Assembly (NCBI GenBank): GCA_963920765.1
Contig: OY987243.1
Location: 17,546,001 to 17,610,000, forward strand
Direction: 5' to 3'
From: Ulota crispa
Taxonomy: Eukaryota > Streptophyta > Bryopsida > Orthotrichales > Orthotrichaceae
Length of the DNA: 64,000 nucleotides
Within the stretch, counting starts at the first letter, position 1. Each line of letters opens with the position of its first letter. Shown piece after piece: positions 35,934 to 45,289 of this stretch. The position numbers and the translations under genes are program-made. The notes below the pieces were generated by a model. That model had not been told where the DNA came from, searched no databases, and saw only the letters and a program-made list of their open reading frames with translations.

Positions 35934-36248
35934 GGGAAAATTTCATGGATACCCCTGAAGTTTGCAATATTTTCATAGATGCCCTTGCTTTTCAGAAATA
36001 TCATAAATACCCGTAGATCAAAAACCCGTAGATCAAAAAATTTAGAGGTTTATTTTGTTGTGCATGTCACTTTCTTCTCCCTTTGTGGGCACACTATTTT
36101 TTTTCTTGTTAAGTGTGGACACAAAAGAAGAAGGAAAAGAACGTGCACAACAAAACAAACCTCTAAATTTTTTGGTCTAAGGGTATTTGTGATATTTCTG
36201 AAAAGCAAGAAAATATTGCAAACTTCAGGGGTGTCCATGAAATTTTCC
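35934..36248. mobile_element. Foldback mini-element with 8-bp target duplication
   Basis: 315 bp, ends GGGAAAATTTCATGGATACC and the inverse GGTGTCCATGAAATTTTCC, arms about 140 bp. ATAGTTTA occurs exactly outside both ends (35926-35933 and 36249-36256). An 8-bp duplication suggests hAT or Mutator-like mobilisation. The GGGAAATTTCAT-type terminus is common in plant MULE-derived MITEs. Mirror frames on both strands are palindrome artefacts. Confidence 0.9.
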
Positions 36249-36256
36249 ATAGTTTA

Positions 36257-36704
36257 AATAAGGGTTGAAGAACTTTTCTTGGAATTGTGTGATTGCATGG
36301 TTCAAAAGTATTTATTAAATCCTTTGTAAATATATTTGCTTTAAATTCTTCTTTGTTGAATACACTTGCAAACATCAATTCACAAAAAACTTTATAGCTG
36401 GTTGAAATTTAAACTCCTAGCAACAATGAAATATTCCACCTTTTACATTCTAACGTGACAAGTTGTTAGCCTGGTTGAGTGTTATTATGTTAGACAATAC
36501 ATATAATGAATTTTCATCTAATAAAAAAATTAGCTCTTGAAAAACACCAAAAAAGTTATGGAAATTGAAAATAATGGATTAATGTTGGATGAATTTTTAT
36601 AATTCACTGGTGAGGAATAAATATGACAATTTTTTTTTTAGTGGAAAACCCCACTTGGGAAAAAAAACCGAAGCGTCCAGGGACGTGATTCTAGTTTCAT
36701 TATA
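36257..36704. other. Non-genic stretch
   Basis: No gene recognised. Confidence 0.4.
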
Positions 36705-37891
36705 TTAACCCCTAAAGCCTTGTTGTCACCTTGGGGGACAAATGGGATTTTGGGCAGGCACCTACGGTTTCATTTTTTGCATTAATTTTTTGAAACTTTT
36801 TTTGAAGATAGAAAAACACATTGGCTTCTGGGAAACATCATTTTTATTCCAATCTATGTCAGGGAGCAAAAGTTATGCCCAGATAAGCAAAAAATTATGG
36901 AGATTGGGCAGCAAATTTTTTTACAAAAACTTGAAATTCTGATTTTAACTTTTTCTTCTCATAGGTTATAGTTTTGCCTATGTCTAAAGCTTTGATTCAT
37001 TCCATCTGGACTAGTTATGAGAAAGTTATGGACAATCTTGTTTTCCAAGCAATGCAAGCATCTAATTGAAAAAATAACTTATTAACTTCTTTTTTGAATG
37101 CAAGTTTAACACTTTTTCAAAAAAACTGTCAGAAAGGGTGAAGTTTGCTTTCTAGAACAATCTCACCATTAGGACTATTGCGTTTCAATTTCATTACAAG
37201 GTTATTAAACACCATATTAGGTAAATTGGGAAAACGAGGGTCCTAATTTGCATGTCACCTAGATCCAAAAGTCATCCAAAACTAGATTTGAAGGTATCAG
37301 ATTCAATTTGAGCCACTAAGATTTTTTCCCTCCCAAATTCCTCCTCTTAGATGAAGGCACGTGTACAAAAAAAAAACAATGAGCTCGGTTGTAGGTGATC
37401 ACCTACAACCTTCAGAAGTCCCAAAATGTACCCTTTTTCCCAATTTAATTGATATGGTGTTATTAATAATTCAAGTTTTTGTTCAATCTCATACCTTTTT
37501 CTACCTACAATTTTTTTTAAGAATGAAAATTAAGTATTTTTTGTTTTGATTGTTTTCCAAAGATTCTTAACTCAATTTCCCACCATAAAAAAATAAACCT
37601 CCAAACTTTGTGGTGCAAAAAAAATTAAGTTAAAAAAGTTCAAAGTTGAATAATCTAGTCATGCAAGGTGCAAAAATGTTTGTTTCTTACACTTTAAACA
37701 CAAATATCTCGCAATTTATGCAGTCAAAGTTTTTGAATTTTTTTGCCACATTTGTATACTAGTCTAGTACAAGATCCTACGTTTGGATGTATAAAAAGAC
37801 CAAATTTCAAACTTTTTTTACTCTTTGCAATAAAAATGGCAGTTTTGAGTGTCTTTTGACAAAATATAGGCCCCAGGGACTTAGGGGTTAA
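36705..37891 (+). mobile_element. TTAA-type element, group T2, carrying a 4-bp-TSD MITE
   Basis: It starts TTAACCCCTAAAGCC and ends GGGACTTAGGGGTTAA. The body is collinear with 18206-20367 (minus its nests) and the inverse of 26208-27137. It provides the empty site for M2 (TA at 37705-37706). The MITE at 37208-37461 interrupts it. Confidence 0.87.
37208..37461. mobile_element. 4-bp-TSD mini-element, copy A
   Basis: 254 bp, ends AACACCATATTAGGTAAATT and AATTTAATTGATATGGTGTT, flanked by ATTA at 37204-37207 and 37462-37465. The T2 copy at 26208-27137 (minus strand) has GTTATTAGCAATTTAAG, one ATTA and no element. A small inner palindrome GTAGGTGATCACCTAC lies near 37392. Non-coding. Confidence 0.9.
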
Positions 37892-37983
37892 GGTTTGCAA
37901 ATTGCAATGGTGTTACATAATTATTGTGCTTATATTGTTTAGTATCTACAAGGTGAACCTGCTTGGGTGAACGTGTTGTAAAC

Positions 37984-38449
37984 TTAACCCCTAAAGGACC
38001 AACTGTCCCCTCAAGGGACAAATGGATTTTGGGCATGTACCTAAGGCTACTCTAATTTTTGTGATTTTTTGAAACTTTTATTGAAGGTGTGGAATTCAAA
38101 TATCTATGTGGGCATCTATTTACTTCTTAATTTTGACGTTTATTGAAGAAGTTAAAAATGACTTTATGGAAAACAAGCGAGATCGGGCAGCCCAAAAACT
38201 TCTTTAAAAATTGCATTTCAAAAAAATAAAAATTTGAAATAGGTTCTTTAGAATTATATATACATACGGAGCTTTGAATCATTCAATTTTGATTGATGAG
38301 ATGAAAGTTATGAGAAGTTTTTGTTTGCATGTAGGTGTGGTTTCTCTCAAAACCCTACCTACCCGCAAACAAAAAGTTCTCATAACTTTCATCTCATCAA
38401 TCAAAATTGAATGAATCAAAGCTCCGTATGTATATAATTCTAAAGAACC

Positions 38450-38516
<67 letters not shown>

Positions 38517-38745
38517 ATTTTTAAAGGAGTTTTTGGGCTGCCTGATCTCGCTCATTTTCTAGAATTTCATTTTTAACTTCTTCAATAAATATCAAAATGA
38601 AGAAGAAAATAGATGCCCAAGTAAATATTTGAATTTCCCATCATGCATAAAATTTTCAAAGAATCACGCAAAGTAATCTAGCCATAGGTACATGCCCAAA
38701 ATCCCATTTGTCCCCAGAAAAGGGGCTTGGTCCCTTAGGGGTTAA
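37984..38745. mobile_element. TTAA-type foldback, group T6, copy 1
   Basis: It starts TTAACCCCTAAAGGACC and ends TTGGTCCCTTAGGGGTTAA. The whole element is an inverted repeat with arms of about 360 bp. The central phrase is ACAAAAACTTCTCATAAC and its mirror. A (TA)n tract occupies 38455-38513 in the right arm only. It is the structural model for the element that contains chloroplast DNA at 40344-43323. Confidence 0.87.
38455..38513. repeat. (TA)n microsatellite in the T6 right arm
   Basis: A pure TA array of about 29 units. The left arm has a short AT word (TATATATACATAC) at the matching place, which shows expansion after the arms formed. Confidence 0.95.
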
Positions 38746-39089
38746 CTAAGGAAGGGTTAACTAAGGAAAGCTGCATGCTGAATAAGCAGCCATTCAATAG
38801 GGCAATTTTTTTAACCCATCTGATAATTCTTGATTTATTCGTCGACAATCCACTTATTGGCAAGTTCTGAAAGCCGCTCTTGCAGGTGGCACCAAAGGAA
38901 CAACTGGATGAAGGTGACTGTTTTTAATCATAAATCCCATCATGTTATCATTTGATGTTTATGAACTTTTGCTTAGGGCATCCCCAATCCAATCCAGCAG
39001 GCATATTAATGGGTGTCCTGGCATTTTTCAAGGTTTCGGGATACCTTTGTCCCAATTTTTTAATAAAGTTATGGGGTGATGGCTGAACT

Positions 39090-39690
39090 AAATTCTCCAA
39101 AGTTATGACCCTCGCAAAGTTTCACAAATTATTTGATAAAATTTTGAGTAAGTCTTCATAACTTATGTATGAGATAACGTCACAAAGAGGGAGGGTGTGA
39201 TACTAAAGAGGGAGGGTGTGATACTAAAGAGGGAGGGTGTGATACTAAAGAGGGAGGATGTGATACTAAAGAGGGAGGATGTGATATTAAATAGGGAGGA
39301 TGTGATATTAAATAGGGAGGATGTGATATTAAAGAGGGAGGATGTGATATTAAAGAGGGAGGATGTGATATTAAAGAGGGAGGATGTGATATTAAAGAGG
39401 GAGGATGTGATATTAAAGAGGGAGGATGTGATATTAAAGAGGGAGGATGTCATATTAAAGAGGGAGGGTGTGATATCAAAGAGGGAGGGTGTGATATCAA
39501 AGAGGGAGGGTGTGATATTAAAGAGGTTAGGGTGTGATATTACAGAGGTGATTTAGATTTTAGTAGTATGATTAGTAATAACACTAACATCTTTAATGTC
39601 ACACCCTCCCTTTTTAATATCACATCCTCCCTCTAGAAGAGAGCTACAAGATCACTTGATAACTTTTATAAAGAGAGGCCATAACTAGTT
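39090..39690. mobile_element. Relative of the 1.35-kb foldback, with amplified core repeat
   Basis: The segment 39105-39185 (for example GCAAAGTTTCACAAATTATTT) matches 10170-10250 in the large palindrome. The right part 39590-39670 holds short inverse remnants (ACACCCTCCCTTTTTAATAT). Most of the element is the 21-bp tandem array. The exact boundaries are uncertain. Confidence 0.65.
39186..39542. repeat. 21-bp tandem array, about 17 units
   Basis: The unit is GATGTGATATTAAAGAGGGAG with substitutions grouped by position: GGGTGTGATACT at the left, GATGTGATATTA in the middle, GGGTGTGATATC at the right. Because 21 is a multiple of three, uninterrupted frames of 96-119 codons appear on both strands. 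These are repeat artefacts. Confidence 0.95.
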
Positions 39691-40689
39691 TAAGTTTTCA
39701 ACAACCTCTAGAGGTGGGTGATGAAGTTATCATGCCTTATAACTTCAAAAAGTGGTTGAGTTGTGGGGTGGACCTAGCCAAACTTGTCGGGTGGGAAAAT
39801 AGCCAGGTTTAACACCCACTATTCGCCTCGCCAACTCTGTCATACAGGGTCTGACTGCGCCCTCTTACAGAGTAGGGCTTTTTCCCAATCCACCACCTTC
39901 CAATGCATATACCTTATGACACTCACTAACCACAATTTTTTTTATTAGTTTATGTCTTTTTTTAAGTGCTTATGTGTGGTTGATTCATGTCAAAAGTATC
40001 AAAAATTCTCTGAAATTGCGTATGTGTCAAAGCTAGAGTGGTATGCAAGACTCTCCAAATAGTGAAAATTTGCAGGGGAGGGGCTCTTATGTGGGGAGCC
40101 CTAAAAAATGCAATATGGTTTAACTGCTGCATTGGAGCCCATGTTTTTGCTCAAGTCCGGTTTAAAGCCTTGCATTGTAAGCTTTTGCCTGCCTCTCTTA
40201 CGACTGCATTGGGGATGCCCTTACCAATCTAAGCCAAAACATTTTGTGGTTGAGAAGGACATTTAGTCTTTTTATTGTGAATAATTATGTCAAATTCAAC
40301 TCATTCAAAGGATGCACCAATACGCCATAAGTGCAACACTTGTTTAACCCCTAAAGGACCAATTGTCCCCTTGGAGGACAATTGGGGTTTTGGGCATGTA
40401 CTTACAACCAAACTACTTTGTATAATTTTTTGAAACTTTTATGGAAGATGGGGAATTCAAAGGCCTACATGGAAATCTGATTTTTTCTTCATTCTGACAT
40501 TTATTGAAAGATTTAAAAATGAATTTATGGAAAAAGGTCCAAATTGGGCAGCCCAAAAAATTCTTAAAATTTGTATTTTAAAAAAACAAAAATATGAAAT
40601 AGGTTCTTTAAACTTATATAGAGGCGGGGAGCTTTGAATCATTCAATTTTCATTAATGAGATGAAATTTATGAGAAGTTTTTGTTTGCC

Positions 40690-40917
40690 AAAATTGACAT
40701 CAATAAAAACAAATTAGATATAAAGTTATTCAAATTAAAATCTTTAAATAGTGAACAAAGAAATTTAAGAGCCGATAAAAATTTATCAAAAATTTCATAT
40801 CAAGTGTCAAAATACATTTTGTATGATTTAAAAAACTCTAATAAATTAATAAGTAATTATTTAATAATTGATCAAAATTTGAAATTAAAAAAAAAACTTA
40901 AAATAAAAAAAATTTAA
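40690..40917 (+). pseudogene. Lys/Ile/Asn-rich plastid-like open frame, unidentified
   Basis: About 75 codons open from the left junction to a TAA at 40915-40917. The composition (Lys, Ile, Asn, Leu) is typical of AT-rich plastid coding DNA. I do not recognise the protein. It overlaps the decayed 3' end of rpl20 on the other strand, so it may also be a chance frame in spacer DNA. Confidence 0.35.
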
Positions 40918-40919
40918 TT

Positions 40920-41196
40920 TGATTGAAACTAATTTTGTTAAATCAAACAGATTTTTTTAAAAATCGCTTTAAGAAATTTTATTATTTCAAGCCGCTGCAT
41001 TAATTCGAGTAATCCATAACCAACAAAGATCTCTTTTTTGTCTATTTCTATCCCAATAAGAAGAAGCTAAAGCTCACATTCCTTGCTGATTGGCTGTTTG
41101 AAATAGTTTTGAATGAGCTCCTTGAAATCCCGCTGTAAGTGTAAAAATATTTTTTCGTCGTTTCCGAGCTATATATCCACGTTTAACTCTAGTCAT
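40920..41196 (-). pseudogene. rpl20: rpl20 pseudogene (plastid ribosomal protein L20), nuclear copy
   Basis: From ATG at 41196 on the minus strand the frame gives [16 protein letters not shown] and continues through the conserved [16 protein letters not shown] block to WITRINAAA. TGA replaces Arg at 41074-41076 and again at 40987-40989, both CGA-to-TGA. Other Arg codons have become Trp, Cys or Gln. The C-terminal third is frameshifted. The chloroplast protein binds 23S rRNA in the large ribosomal subunit, and this copy cannot encode it. Confidence 0.92.
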
Positions 41197-41818
41197 TGAT
41201 GTCTATTCTCATAAATTACTGATTGATTTTAATTAAGTAATAAAAAAATAATTGTTCTTATTTTTTTAATTAATTAATAAAAAATTAAATAAAAAGAAGA
41301 AACTTAAATTTATTTATTATATTTTTAAATTTTTTTTTAATAACAAAACAAAAACAAAAATATATATTTTTTATTTTATTTGATTATCATTACTTTTTTA
41401 AAAAGCATACATATTTCTATATATTTTTTATATACATAAAATTATTTTTTATGTTTAATCAGGAAAACTGACTTTTTCTAATGTAGAAAGTAAAAAGTCT
41501 AATGGCTCTTTTAATTGAATTTAATATATATGATTACCTAGTTAAAAAAAATGATGCAAATTCAATTAATAGAATAGGTTTATAATAAAAAATTAGTTAA
41601 TGAAATAAGTTTTAAATAAAAGAAAAAAAATCTAATTCTTTTTCTTTTATTTTTGTCTTTTCTCCTATAAAAAAAGGGTAACTATCTTATTTTTAGTTAA
41701 ATTTTCTTAGTATTTAATAATTTATTTATCAAAAATACTTTATCTCTTTAGGATCTAAGACTACACCGCTGTTTATTTAATTCCGATTTTGAAATAGAGA
41801 CAAAAAATCGACTATAAC

Positions 41819-42056
41819 CCTGAAAGAACAGAATTTTGTAAACAACATCGAGGACAAATGAAAGGAATATCTACTCGAGGTAATTCTATTTGTTTTGGTA
41901 AATTCGCCCTTCAAGCATTGGAACCAGCTTGGATTACTTCTCAACAAATAGAAGCAGGACGACAAGCAATTACGCGTTATGCACGTTGTGGTGGAAAATT
42001 ATGGATACGTATATTTCCATATAAAACTATTACTATGCAACCTGCAGAAAATAATT
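41819..42056 (+). pseudogene. rpl16: rpl16 exon 2 fragment (plastid ribosomal protein L16), nuclear copy
   Basis: The frame includes [19 protein letters not shown] and [17 protein letters not shown], the N-terminal two thirds of L16. It begins with CCT after ACTATAAC, the position where the plastid rpl16 group II intron joins exon 2, so part of the intron is probably present upstream. Changes at Arg codons (FCKQ, TSQQ, GRQA, ARCG, MQPA) are all CGN to TGN or CAN. The match stops after PAEN and runs into AT-rich DNA, so the C-terminus is missing. Confidence 0.93.
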
Positions 42057-42112
42057 TAAATTTAAGTAGTTTTACACATATTCAATATTTTTATATTATT
42101 AGTAAAAAAATT

Positions 42113-42163
42113 TATTTGTTTTTTATTATTCTATATATATAGAATAATAAAAAAACAAATTAA
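42113..42163. repeat. AT-rich hairpin of plastid spacer type
   Basis: TTTGTTTTTTATTATTCTAT and its inverse surround a TATA centre. Such stem-loops are common behind plastid genes as transcript 3' ends. Here it is a relic inside the insertion. Confidence 0.7.
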
Positions 42164-42231
42164 ACTTATATTTTTTTGTTTTATTATTATATAATAGTTT
42201 CTTAAAGACTGTTAAATATAATTTTTTTCCA

Positions 42232-42654
42232 GAAGCCTTGATGGTGAAATATGTAATTGCTATGGGAGCATGTACGATTACAAGAGGTATGTTTAGTACA
42301 GATTCTTATAGTACAGTTCGTGGAGTAGATAAATTAATTCTTGTAGATATTTATTTACTTGGTTGTCCGCCAAAACTAGAAGCTATTATAGATGCTATAA
42401 TAAAACTTTGTAAAAAAGTAGCGCAAGAAACATATAAAGATAAATACAAATTTAAACAAGGAGAAAGATATTTAACATTAAATCATAAATTTAACTTTAT
42501 ATCTACGCTTAGTACTACACAATATAATAAACAAATATATCCTCAATTTTCTAAACCTCAGTTTAATTCAAGTTTAGAAACTTTTGCTCCAACTGAAAAA
42601 AATGAAAATTTAACTTTAAAAAAAAAAAGAGAAGATAGTAAAAAAAATATTTAA
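42232..42654 (+). pseudogene. ndhK: ndhK 3' fragment (plastid NDH complex subunit K), nuclear copy
   Basis: The frame holds the conserved [12 protein letters not shown] and [16 protein letters not shown] blocks and CPPK, including one of the iron-sulfur ligand cysteines (GAC) and the later GCPP cysteine. It continues through a long Lys-rich tail to TAA at 42652-42654. Compared with the family, P-to-L (LILVD, YLLG, PPKLE) and R-to-C (KLCKK) changes plus G-to-R reflect C-to-T or G-to-A mutation. The N-terminal half is missing. ndhK in plastids lies between ndhC and ndhJ, and neither is recognisable here, although ATGTTAAATACT at 42684 could be an ndhJ start. Confidence 0.93.
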
Positions 42655-42722
42655 AATAAATAGGATTTTATAATAAATTAAATATGTTAAATACTTATAC
42701 AAATAATTCTACTACTACTAAT

Positions 42723-42789
42723 TAAATTAGTTTAATATCTTTTATTTTACTATTAAAAATAAAAAATAAAAGATATTAAACTAATTTGT
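42723..42789. repeat. Hairpin downstream of ndhK relic
   Basis: AAATTAGTTTAATATCTTTT pairs with its inverse AAAAGATATTAAACTAATTT across a short A/T loop. It resembles a plastid mRNA-stabilising 3' stem-loop. Confidence 0.75.
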
Positions 42790-42939
42790 TTTTCAATGAT
42801 TATTTTTATAATCTTTTTTTTTGTATGAGAAACTAAATTGAAAGTAACAAGAAATACAAAAATTATCCTTGTTATTTTTATAAATGCTAAATTGTATACT
42901 TTTAAAAAAGCTAAAACTAAATCAATATTTAATTTTATA

Positions 42940-42986
<47 letters not shown>

Positions 42987-43425
42987 AATTTTCTCATAAA
43001 TTTCATCTCATCAATGAAAATTGAATGATTCAAAGCTCCCCGCCTCTATATAAGTTTAAAGAACCTATTTCATATTTTTGTTTTTTTAAAATACAAATTT
43101 TAAGAATTTTTTGGGCTGCCCAATTTGGACCTTTTTCCATAAATTCATTTTTAAATCTTTCAATAAATGTCAGAATGAAGAAAAAATCAGATTTCCATGT
43201 AGGCCTTTGAATTCCCCATCTTCCATAAAAGTTTCAAAAAATTATACAAAGTAGTTTGGTTGTAAGTACATGCCCAAAACCCCAATTGTCCCCCAAGGGG
43301 ACAATTGGTCCTTTAGGGGTTAAACAAGTGTTGCACTTATGGCGTATTGGTGCATCCTTTGAATGAGTTGAATTCAACATAATTATTCACAATAAAAAGA
43401 CTAAATGTCCTTCTCAACCACAAAA

Positions 43426-43475
43426 GGAGGGAGGAGGGAGGAGGGCGGGGGGGGGGAGGAGGGCGGGGAGGAGGG
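43426..43475 (+). repeat. G-rich purine tract
   Basis: About 50 bp of GGAGG and GGGCGGGG units with a run of ten Gs. It starts exactly where the right arm of the palindrome loses its match to the left arm. Multiple G-runs could form a quadruplex on this strand. Confidence 0.93.
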
Positions 43476-43493
43476 AATTATGAAATTTTGGAA

Positions 43494-43738
43494 ATTTTTC
43501 ATATTAAGTAAATTGGGAAAAATGGAGGGACCATTTTATACTTCACCTTAATCTTATTTACAATAAATGTAGGCATAGCTATATCTAAAATTTTGTAATT
43601 ATTTGAAATTTTTGGAGGTAATCATTGAGACTTCATTATTGTACAAGAAAGTGCACACTTATTTGTTGTAATATGCTAAATTGTACATAATGAAAGCCCT
43701 AGAATGTATTTTTCTCCCAATTTACCTAATATGGTGTT
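43494..43738. mobile_element. 4-bp-TSD mini-element, copy E (diverged)
   Basis: The left part CATATTAAGTAAATTGGGAA and right part CCCAATTTACCTAATATGGT are the family termini. The interior differs from copies A-D. The left extremity is damaged, so no duplication is visible. Confidence 0.7.
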
Positions 43739-43739
43739 A

Positions 43740-45289
43740 AGACTACAAAAATGTTGAATAATGTAAGGGGTTGTTTGGGTAAGTGTCTGGTTGGGGTACC
43801 CAAAAAAGCTGTCCAACTTACAATTTCACTATGTGTTGGTGTGTCAAACACATCCAGTTTTTAATTAGAATAAAGTAAGACTTCACCAAATGTGGTTTTA
43901 GTTTTCTACACTTATAACGTATCAAGAAAAAAAGTTTGATTACAACCAACGACTTTTAAGTAATTTTATTTGATTTTTTTAGTTGAAAAGTTAAGTTTTG
44001 TCACACTTACCTAGAATCCCCAAAATCAAGCATTTGGAATATCAAACAATTTTATTTTAATATCAATTTTGAATATGACCTACAATTAATTGTGTAGAGT
44101 ACAAAATATTTTGTTTTATCAATAAAAATTTAATGAATTGTGCTCTATAATGCTTGCAAATCCCAAAATTCAAGATTTTTTTGGACACCTATGAATGGAT
44201 CCAAAAAAATTAATAAATTTAATAAAAATTCTTTAGACATATAAATCTTGATTCCACTGAGGTGCACAATTTATTTTTTCTCATTTTAGGGTCTTTTTAC
44301 TTCATCAAAATGAACAAATTAGACAAACTTTGGAGGTCTTGAATAAAAATAACCTAATTAGTGTGTCCAAAAAGAGATACCCCAACTAGACCCTTCCCGT
44401 TTACATTGTCCTACTTTCCAAGCCCCCCAAGTCTTAGAAACACTGTAGTTGTTAATTTAGGAAAAAAGTATTTCCCAAACCAATTTTGGGATGTTGAATT
44501 TTGAACTTGTGAGAATATTTTGGTGATTTAAAGTGAGTTTTTTTGATTCCTTCAAGATACTTCATCATTGATGTAGGGTATTGAAAAAATCATCATAAAA
44601 TTCACCTAGTAGCACCACAAATTTCTCAAAAAACATAAAATACAAAAATTTCAAAATTACGTTTGTTTAGAAGTCAATTGACCTAAAGTTGAAGATTGGG
44701 ATTTAAAGCTTCATAGTATGTCCCAAGCCTCAAGTCCCAAGTCCCAATTCACTTAGAGTTGTCTAGAAGACATATTTTACTTGACTTTTGATGCCAAACA
44801 ACGTACAACTTTGCTCAAAAGACTTGGATGCACCAGAAACGAGAACCCCAAGTTGGGAGCCAAACCTCAAGATCTTTTGCTTGAAATATGAAAGTCTTTT
44901 ATTATTAGGACTTCTATTTTCCCTTTACAATCCAAAAAAGTTTGGAATTGGCATTGAGCTGGGATATGACGTGGGATATTGCGTGAACGGCTCCTACGAA
45001 ATAGCAAGGAGATACTCTTGACTCCAGACAAGGAAGTAACGAAAGAACATGGACAGTCCTCGTGATATACCCCTCATATTTAGCCCCTAATACACTTGGC
45101 CTCTATGGCGGGGTGGGGCAGTGGTAGCCCTGCAAAAGTCTTATGCACTAGAGTATGCAAAATTGGAACCCTGTCCTTAAAATATTTCTCCACGACTTGG
45201 AGCACTACCAAAAGCCTAAAACAGGGTTCCAAGTTTTTAAAACTAAATATCACATGCAATACAAAATTCAGTGTAAAATCTGACTGACA
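43740..45289. other. Non-genic stretch upstream of the zinc-finger gene
   Basis: AT-rich, with a frame of 77 codons at 44788-45021 lacking motifs. TTTAGCCCCTAATACAC at about 45080 resembles a TTAA-element terminus without a partner. No gene is called. Confidence 0.4.

Larger units (their letters stand above)
38976..40220. mobile_element. PIF/Tourist-like element, copy 2, with nested repeat element
   Basis: It starts GGGCATCCCCAATCC and ends GCATTGGGGATGCCC. TTA lies on both sides (38973-38975 and 40221-40223), the typical PIF/Harbinger duplication. The right 300 bp match 33844-34266. The 600 bp at 39090-39690 are a separate element nested inside. Confidence 0.85.
40690..42960. other. Nuclear insertion of plastid DNA (NUPT), rearranged
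   Basis: It contains recognisable pieces of rpl20 (minus strand), rpl16 (plus) and ndhK (plus) with AT-rich spacers. These genes are not neighbours in this order in land-plant plastid genomes, so the insert is a patchwork or a rearranged segment. Arg codons CGN are repeatedly changed to TGN or CAN, the expected result of deamination at methylated CpG in the nucleus. The right edge is a (TA)n run at about 42943-42981. Confidence 0.92.
40344..43323. mobile_element. TTAA-type foldback, group T6, copy 2, containing plastid DNA
   Basis: It is bounded by TTAACCCCTAAAGGACCAAT and ATTGGTCCTTTAGGGGTTAA. The arms of about 330 bp match those of 37984-38745. The central loop of the normal element is replaced by about 2.3 kb of AT-rich chloroplast-derived sequence. 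Confidence 0.85.
40242..43425. repeat. Large inverted repeat enclosing plastid DNA
   Basis: The left arm 40242-40676 and right arm 42991-43425 are nearly identical in inverse orientation. A 61-codon frame is preserved residue for residue in both. The arms include the inner half of a T6 element and also about 100 bp outside its TTAA (the phrase GTGCAACACTTG-TTTAACC is mirrored as TTAAACAAGTGTTGCAC). In the ordinary T6 element at 37984-38745 the symmetry stops at TTAA. This means the arms arose by duplication of element plus flank, not only by transposition. Confidence 0.9.

Noticed and set aside
39163-39556. Repetitive 96-119 codon frames on both strands
   Set aside because: They result from a 21-bp tandem repeat, whose length is a multiple of three.
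40457-43210. Identical 61-codon frames at 40457-40642 and 43025-43210
   Set aside because: They are mirror positions of the inverted arms and overlap the T6 terminal repeat. The conservation comes from arm identity.
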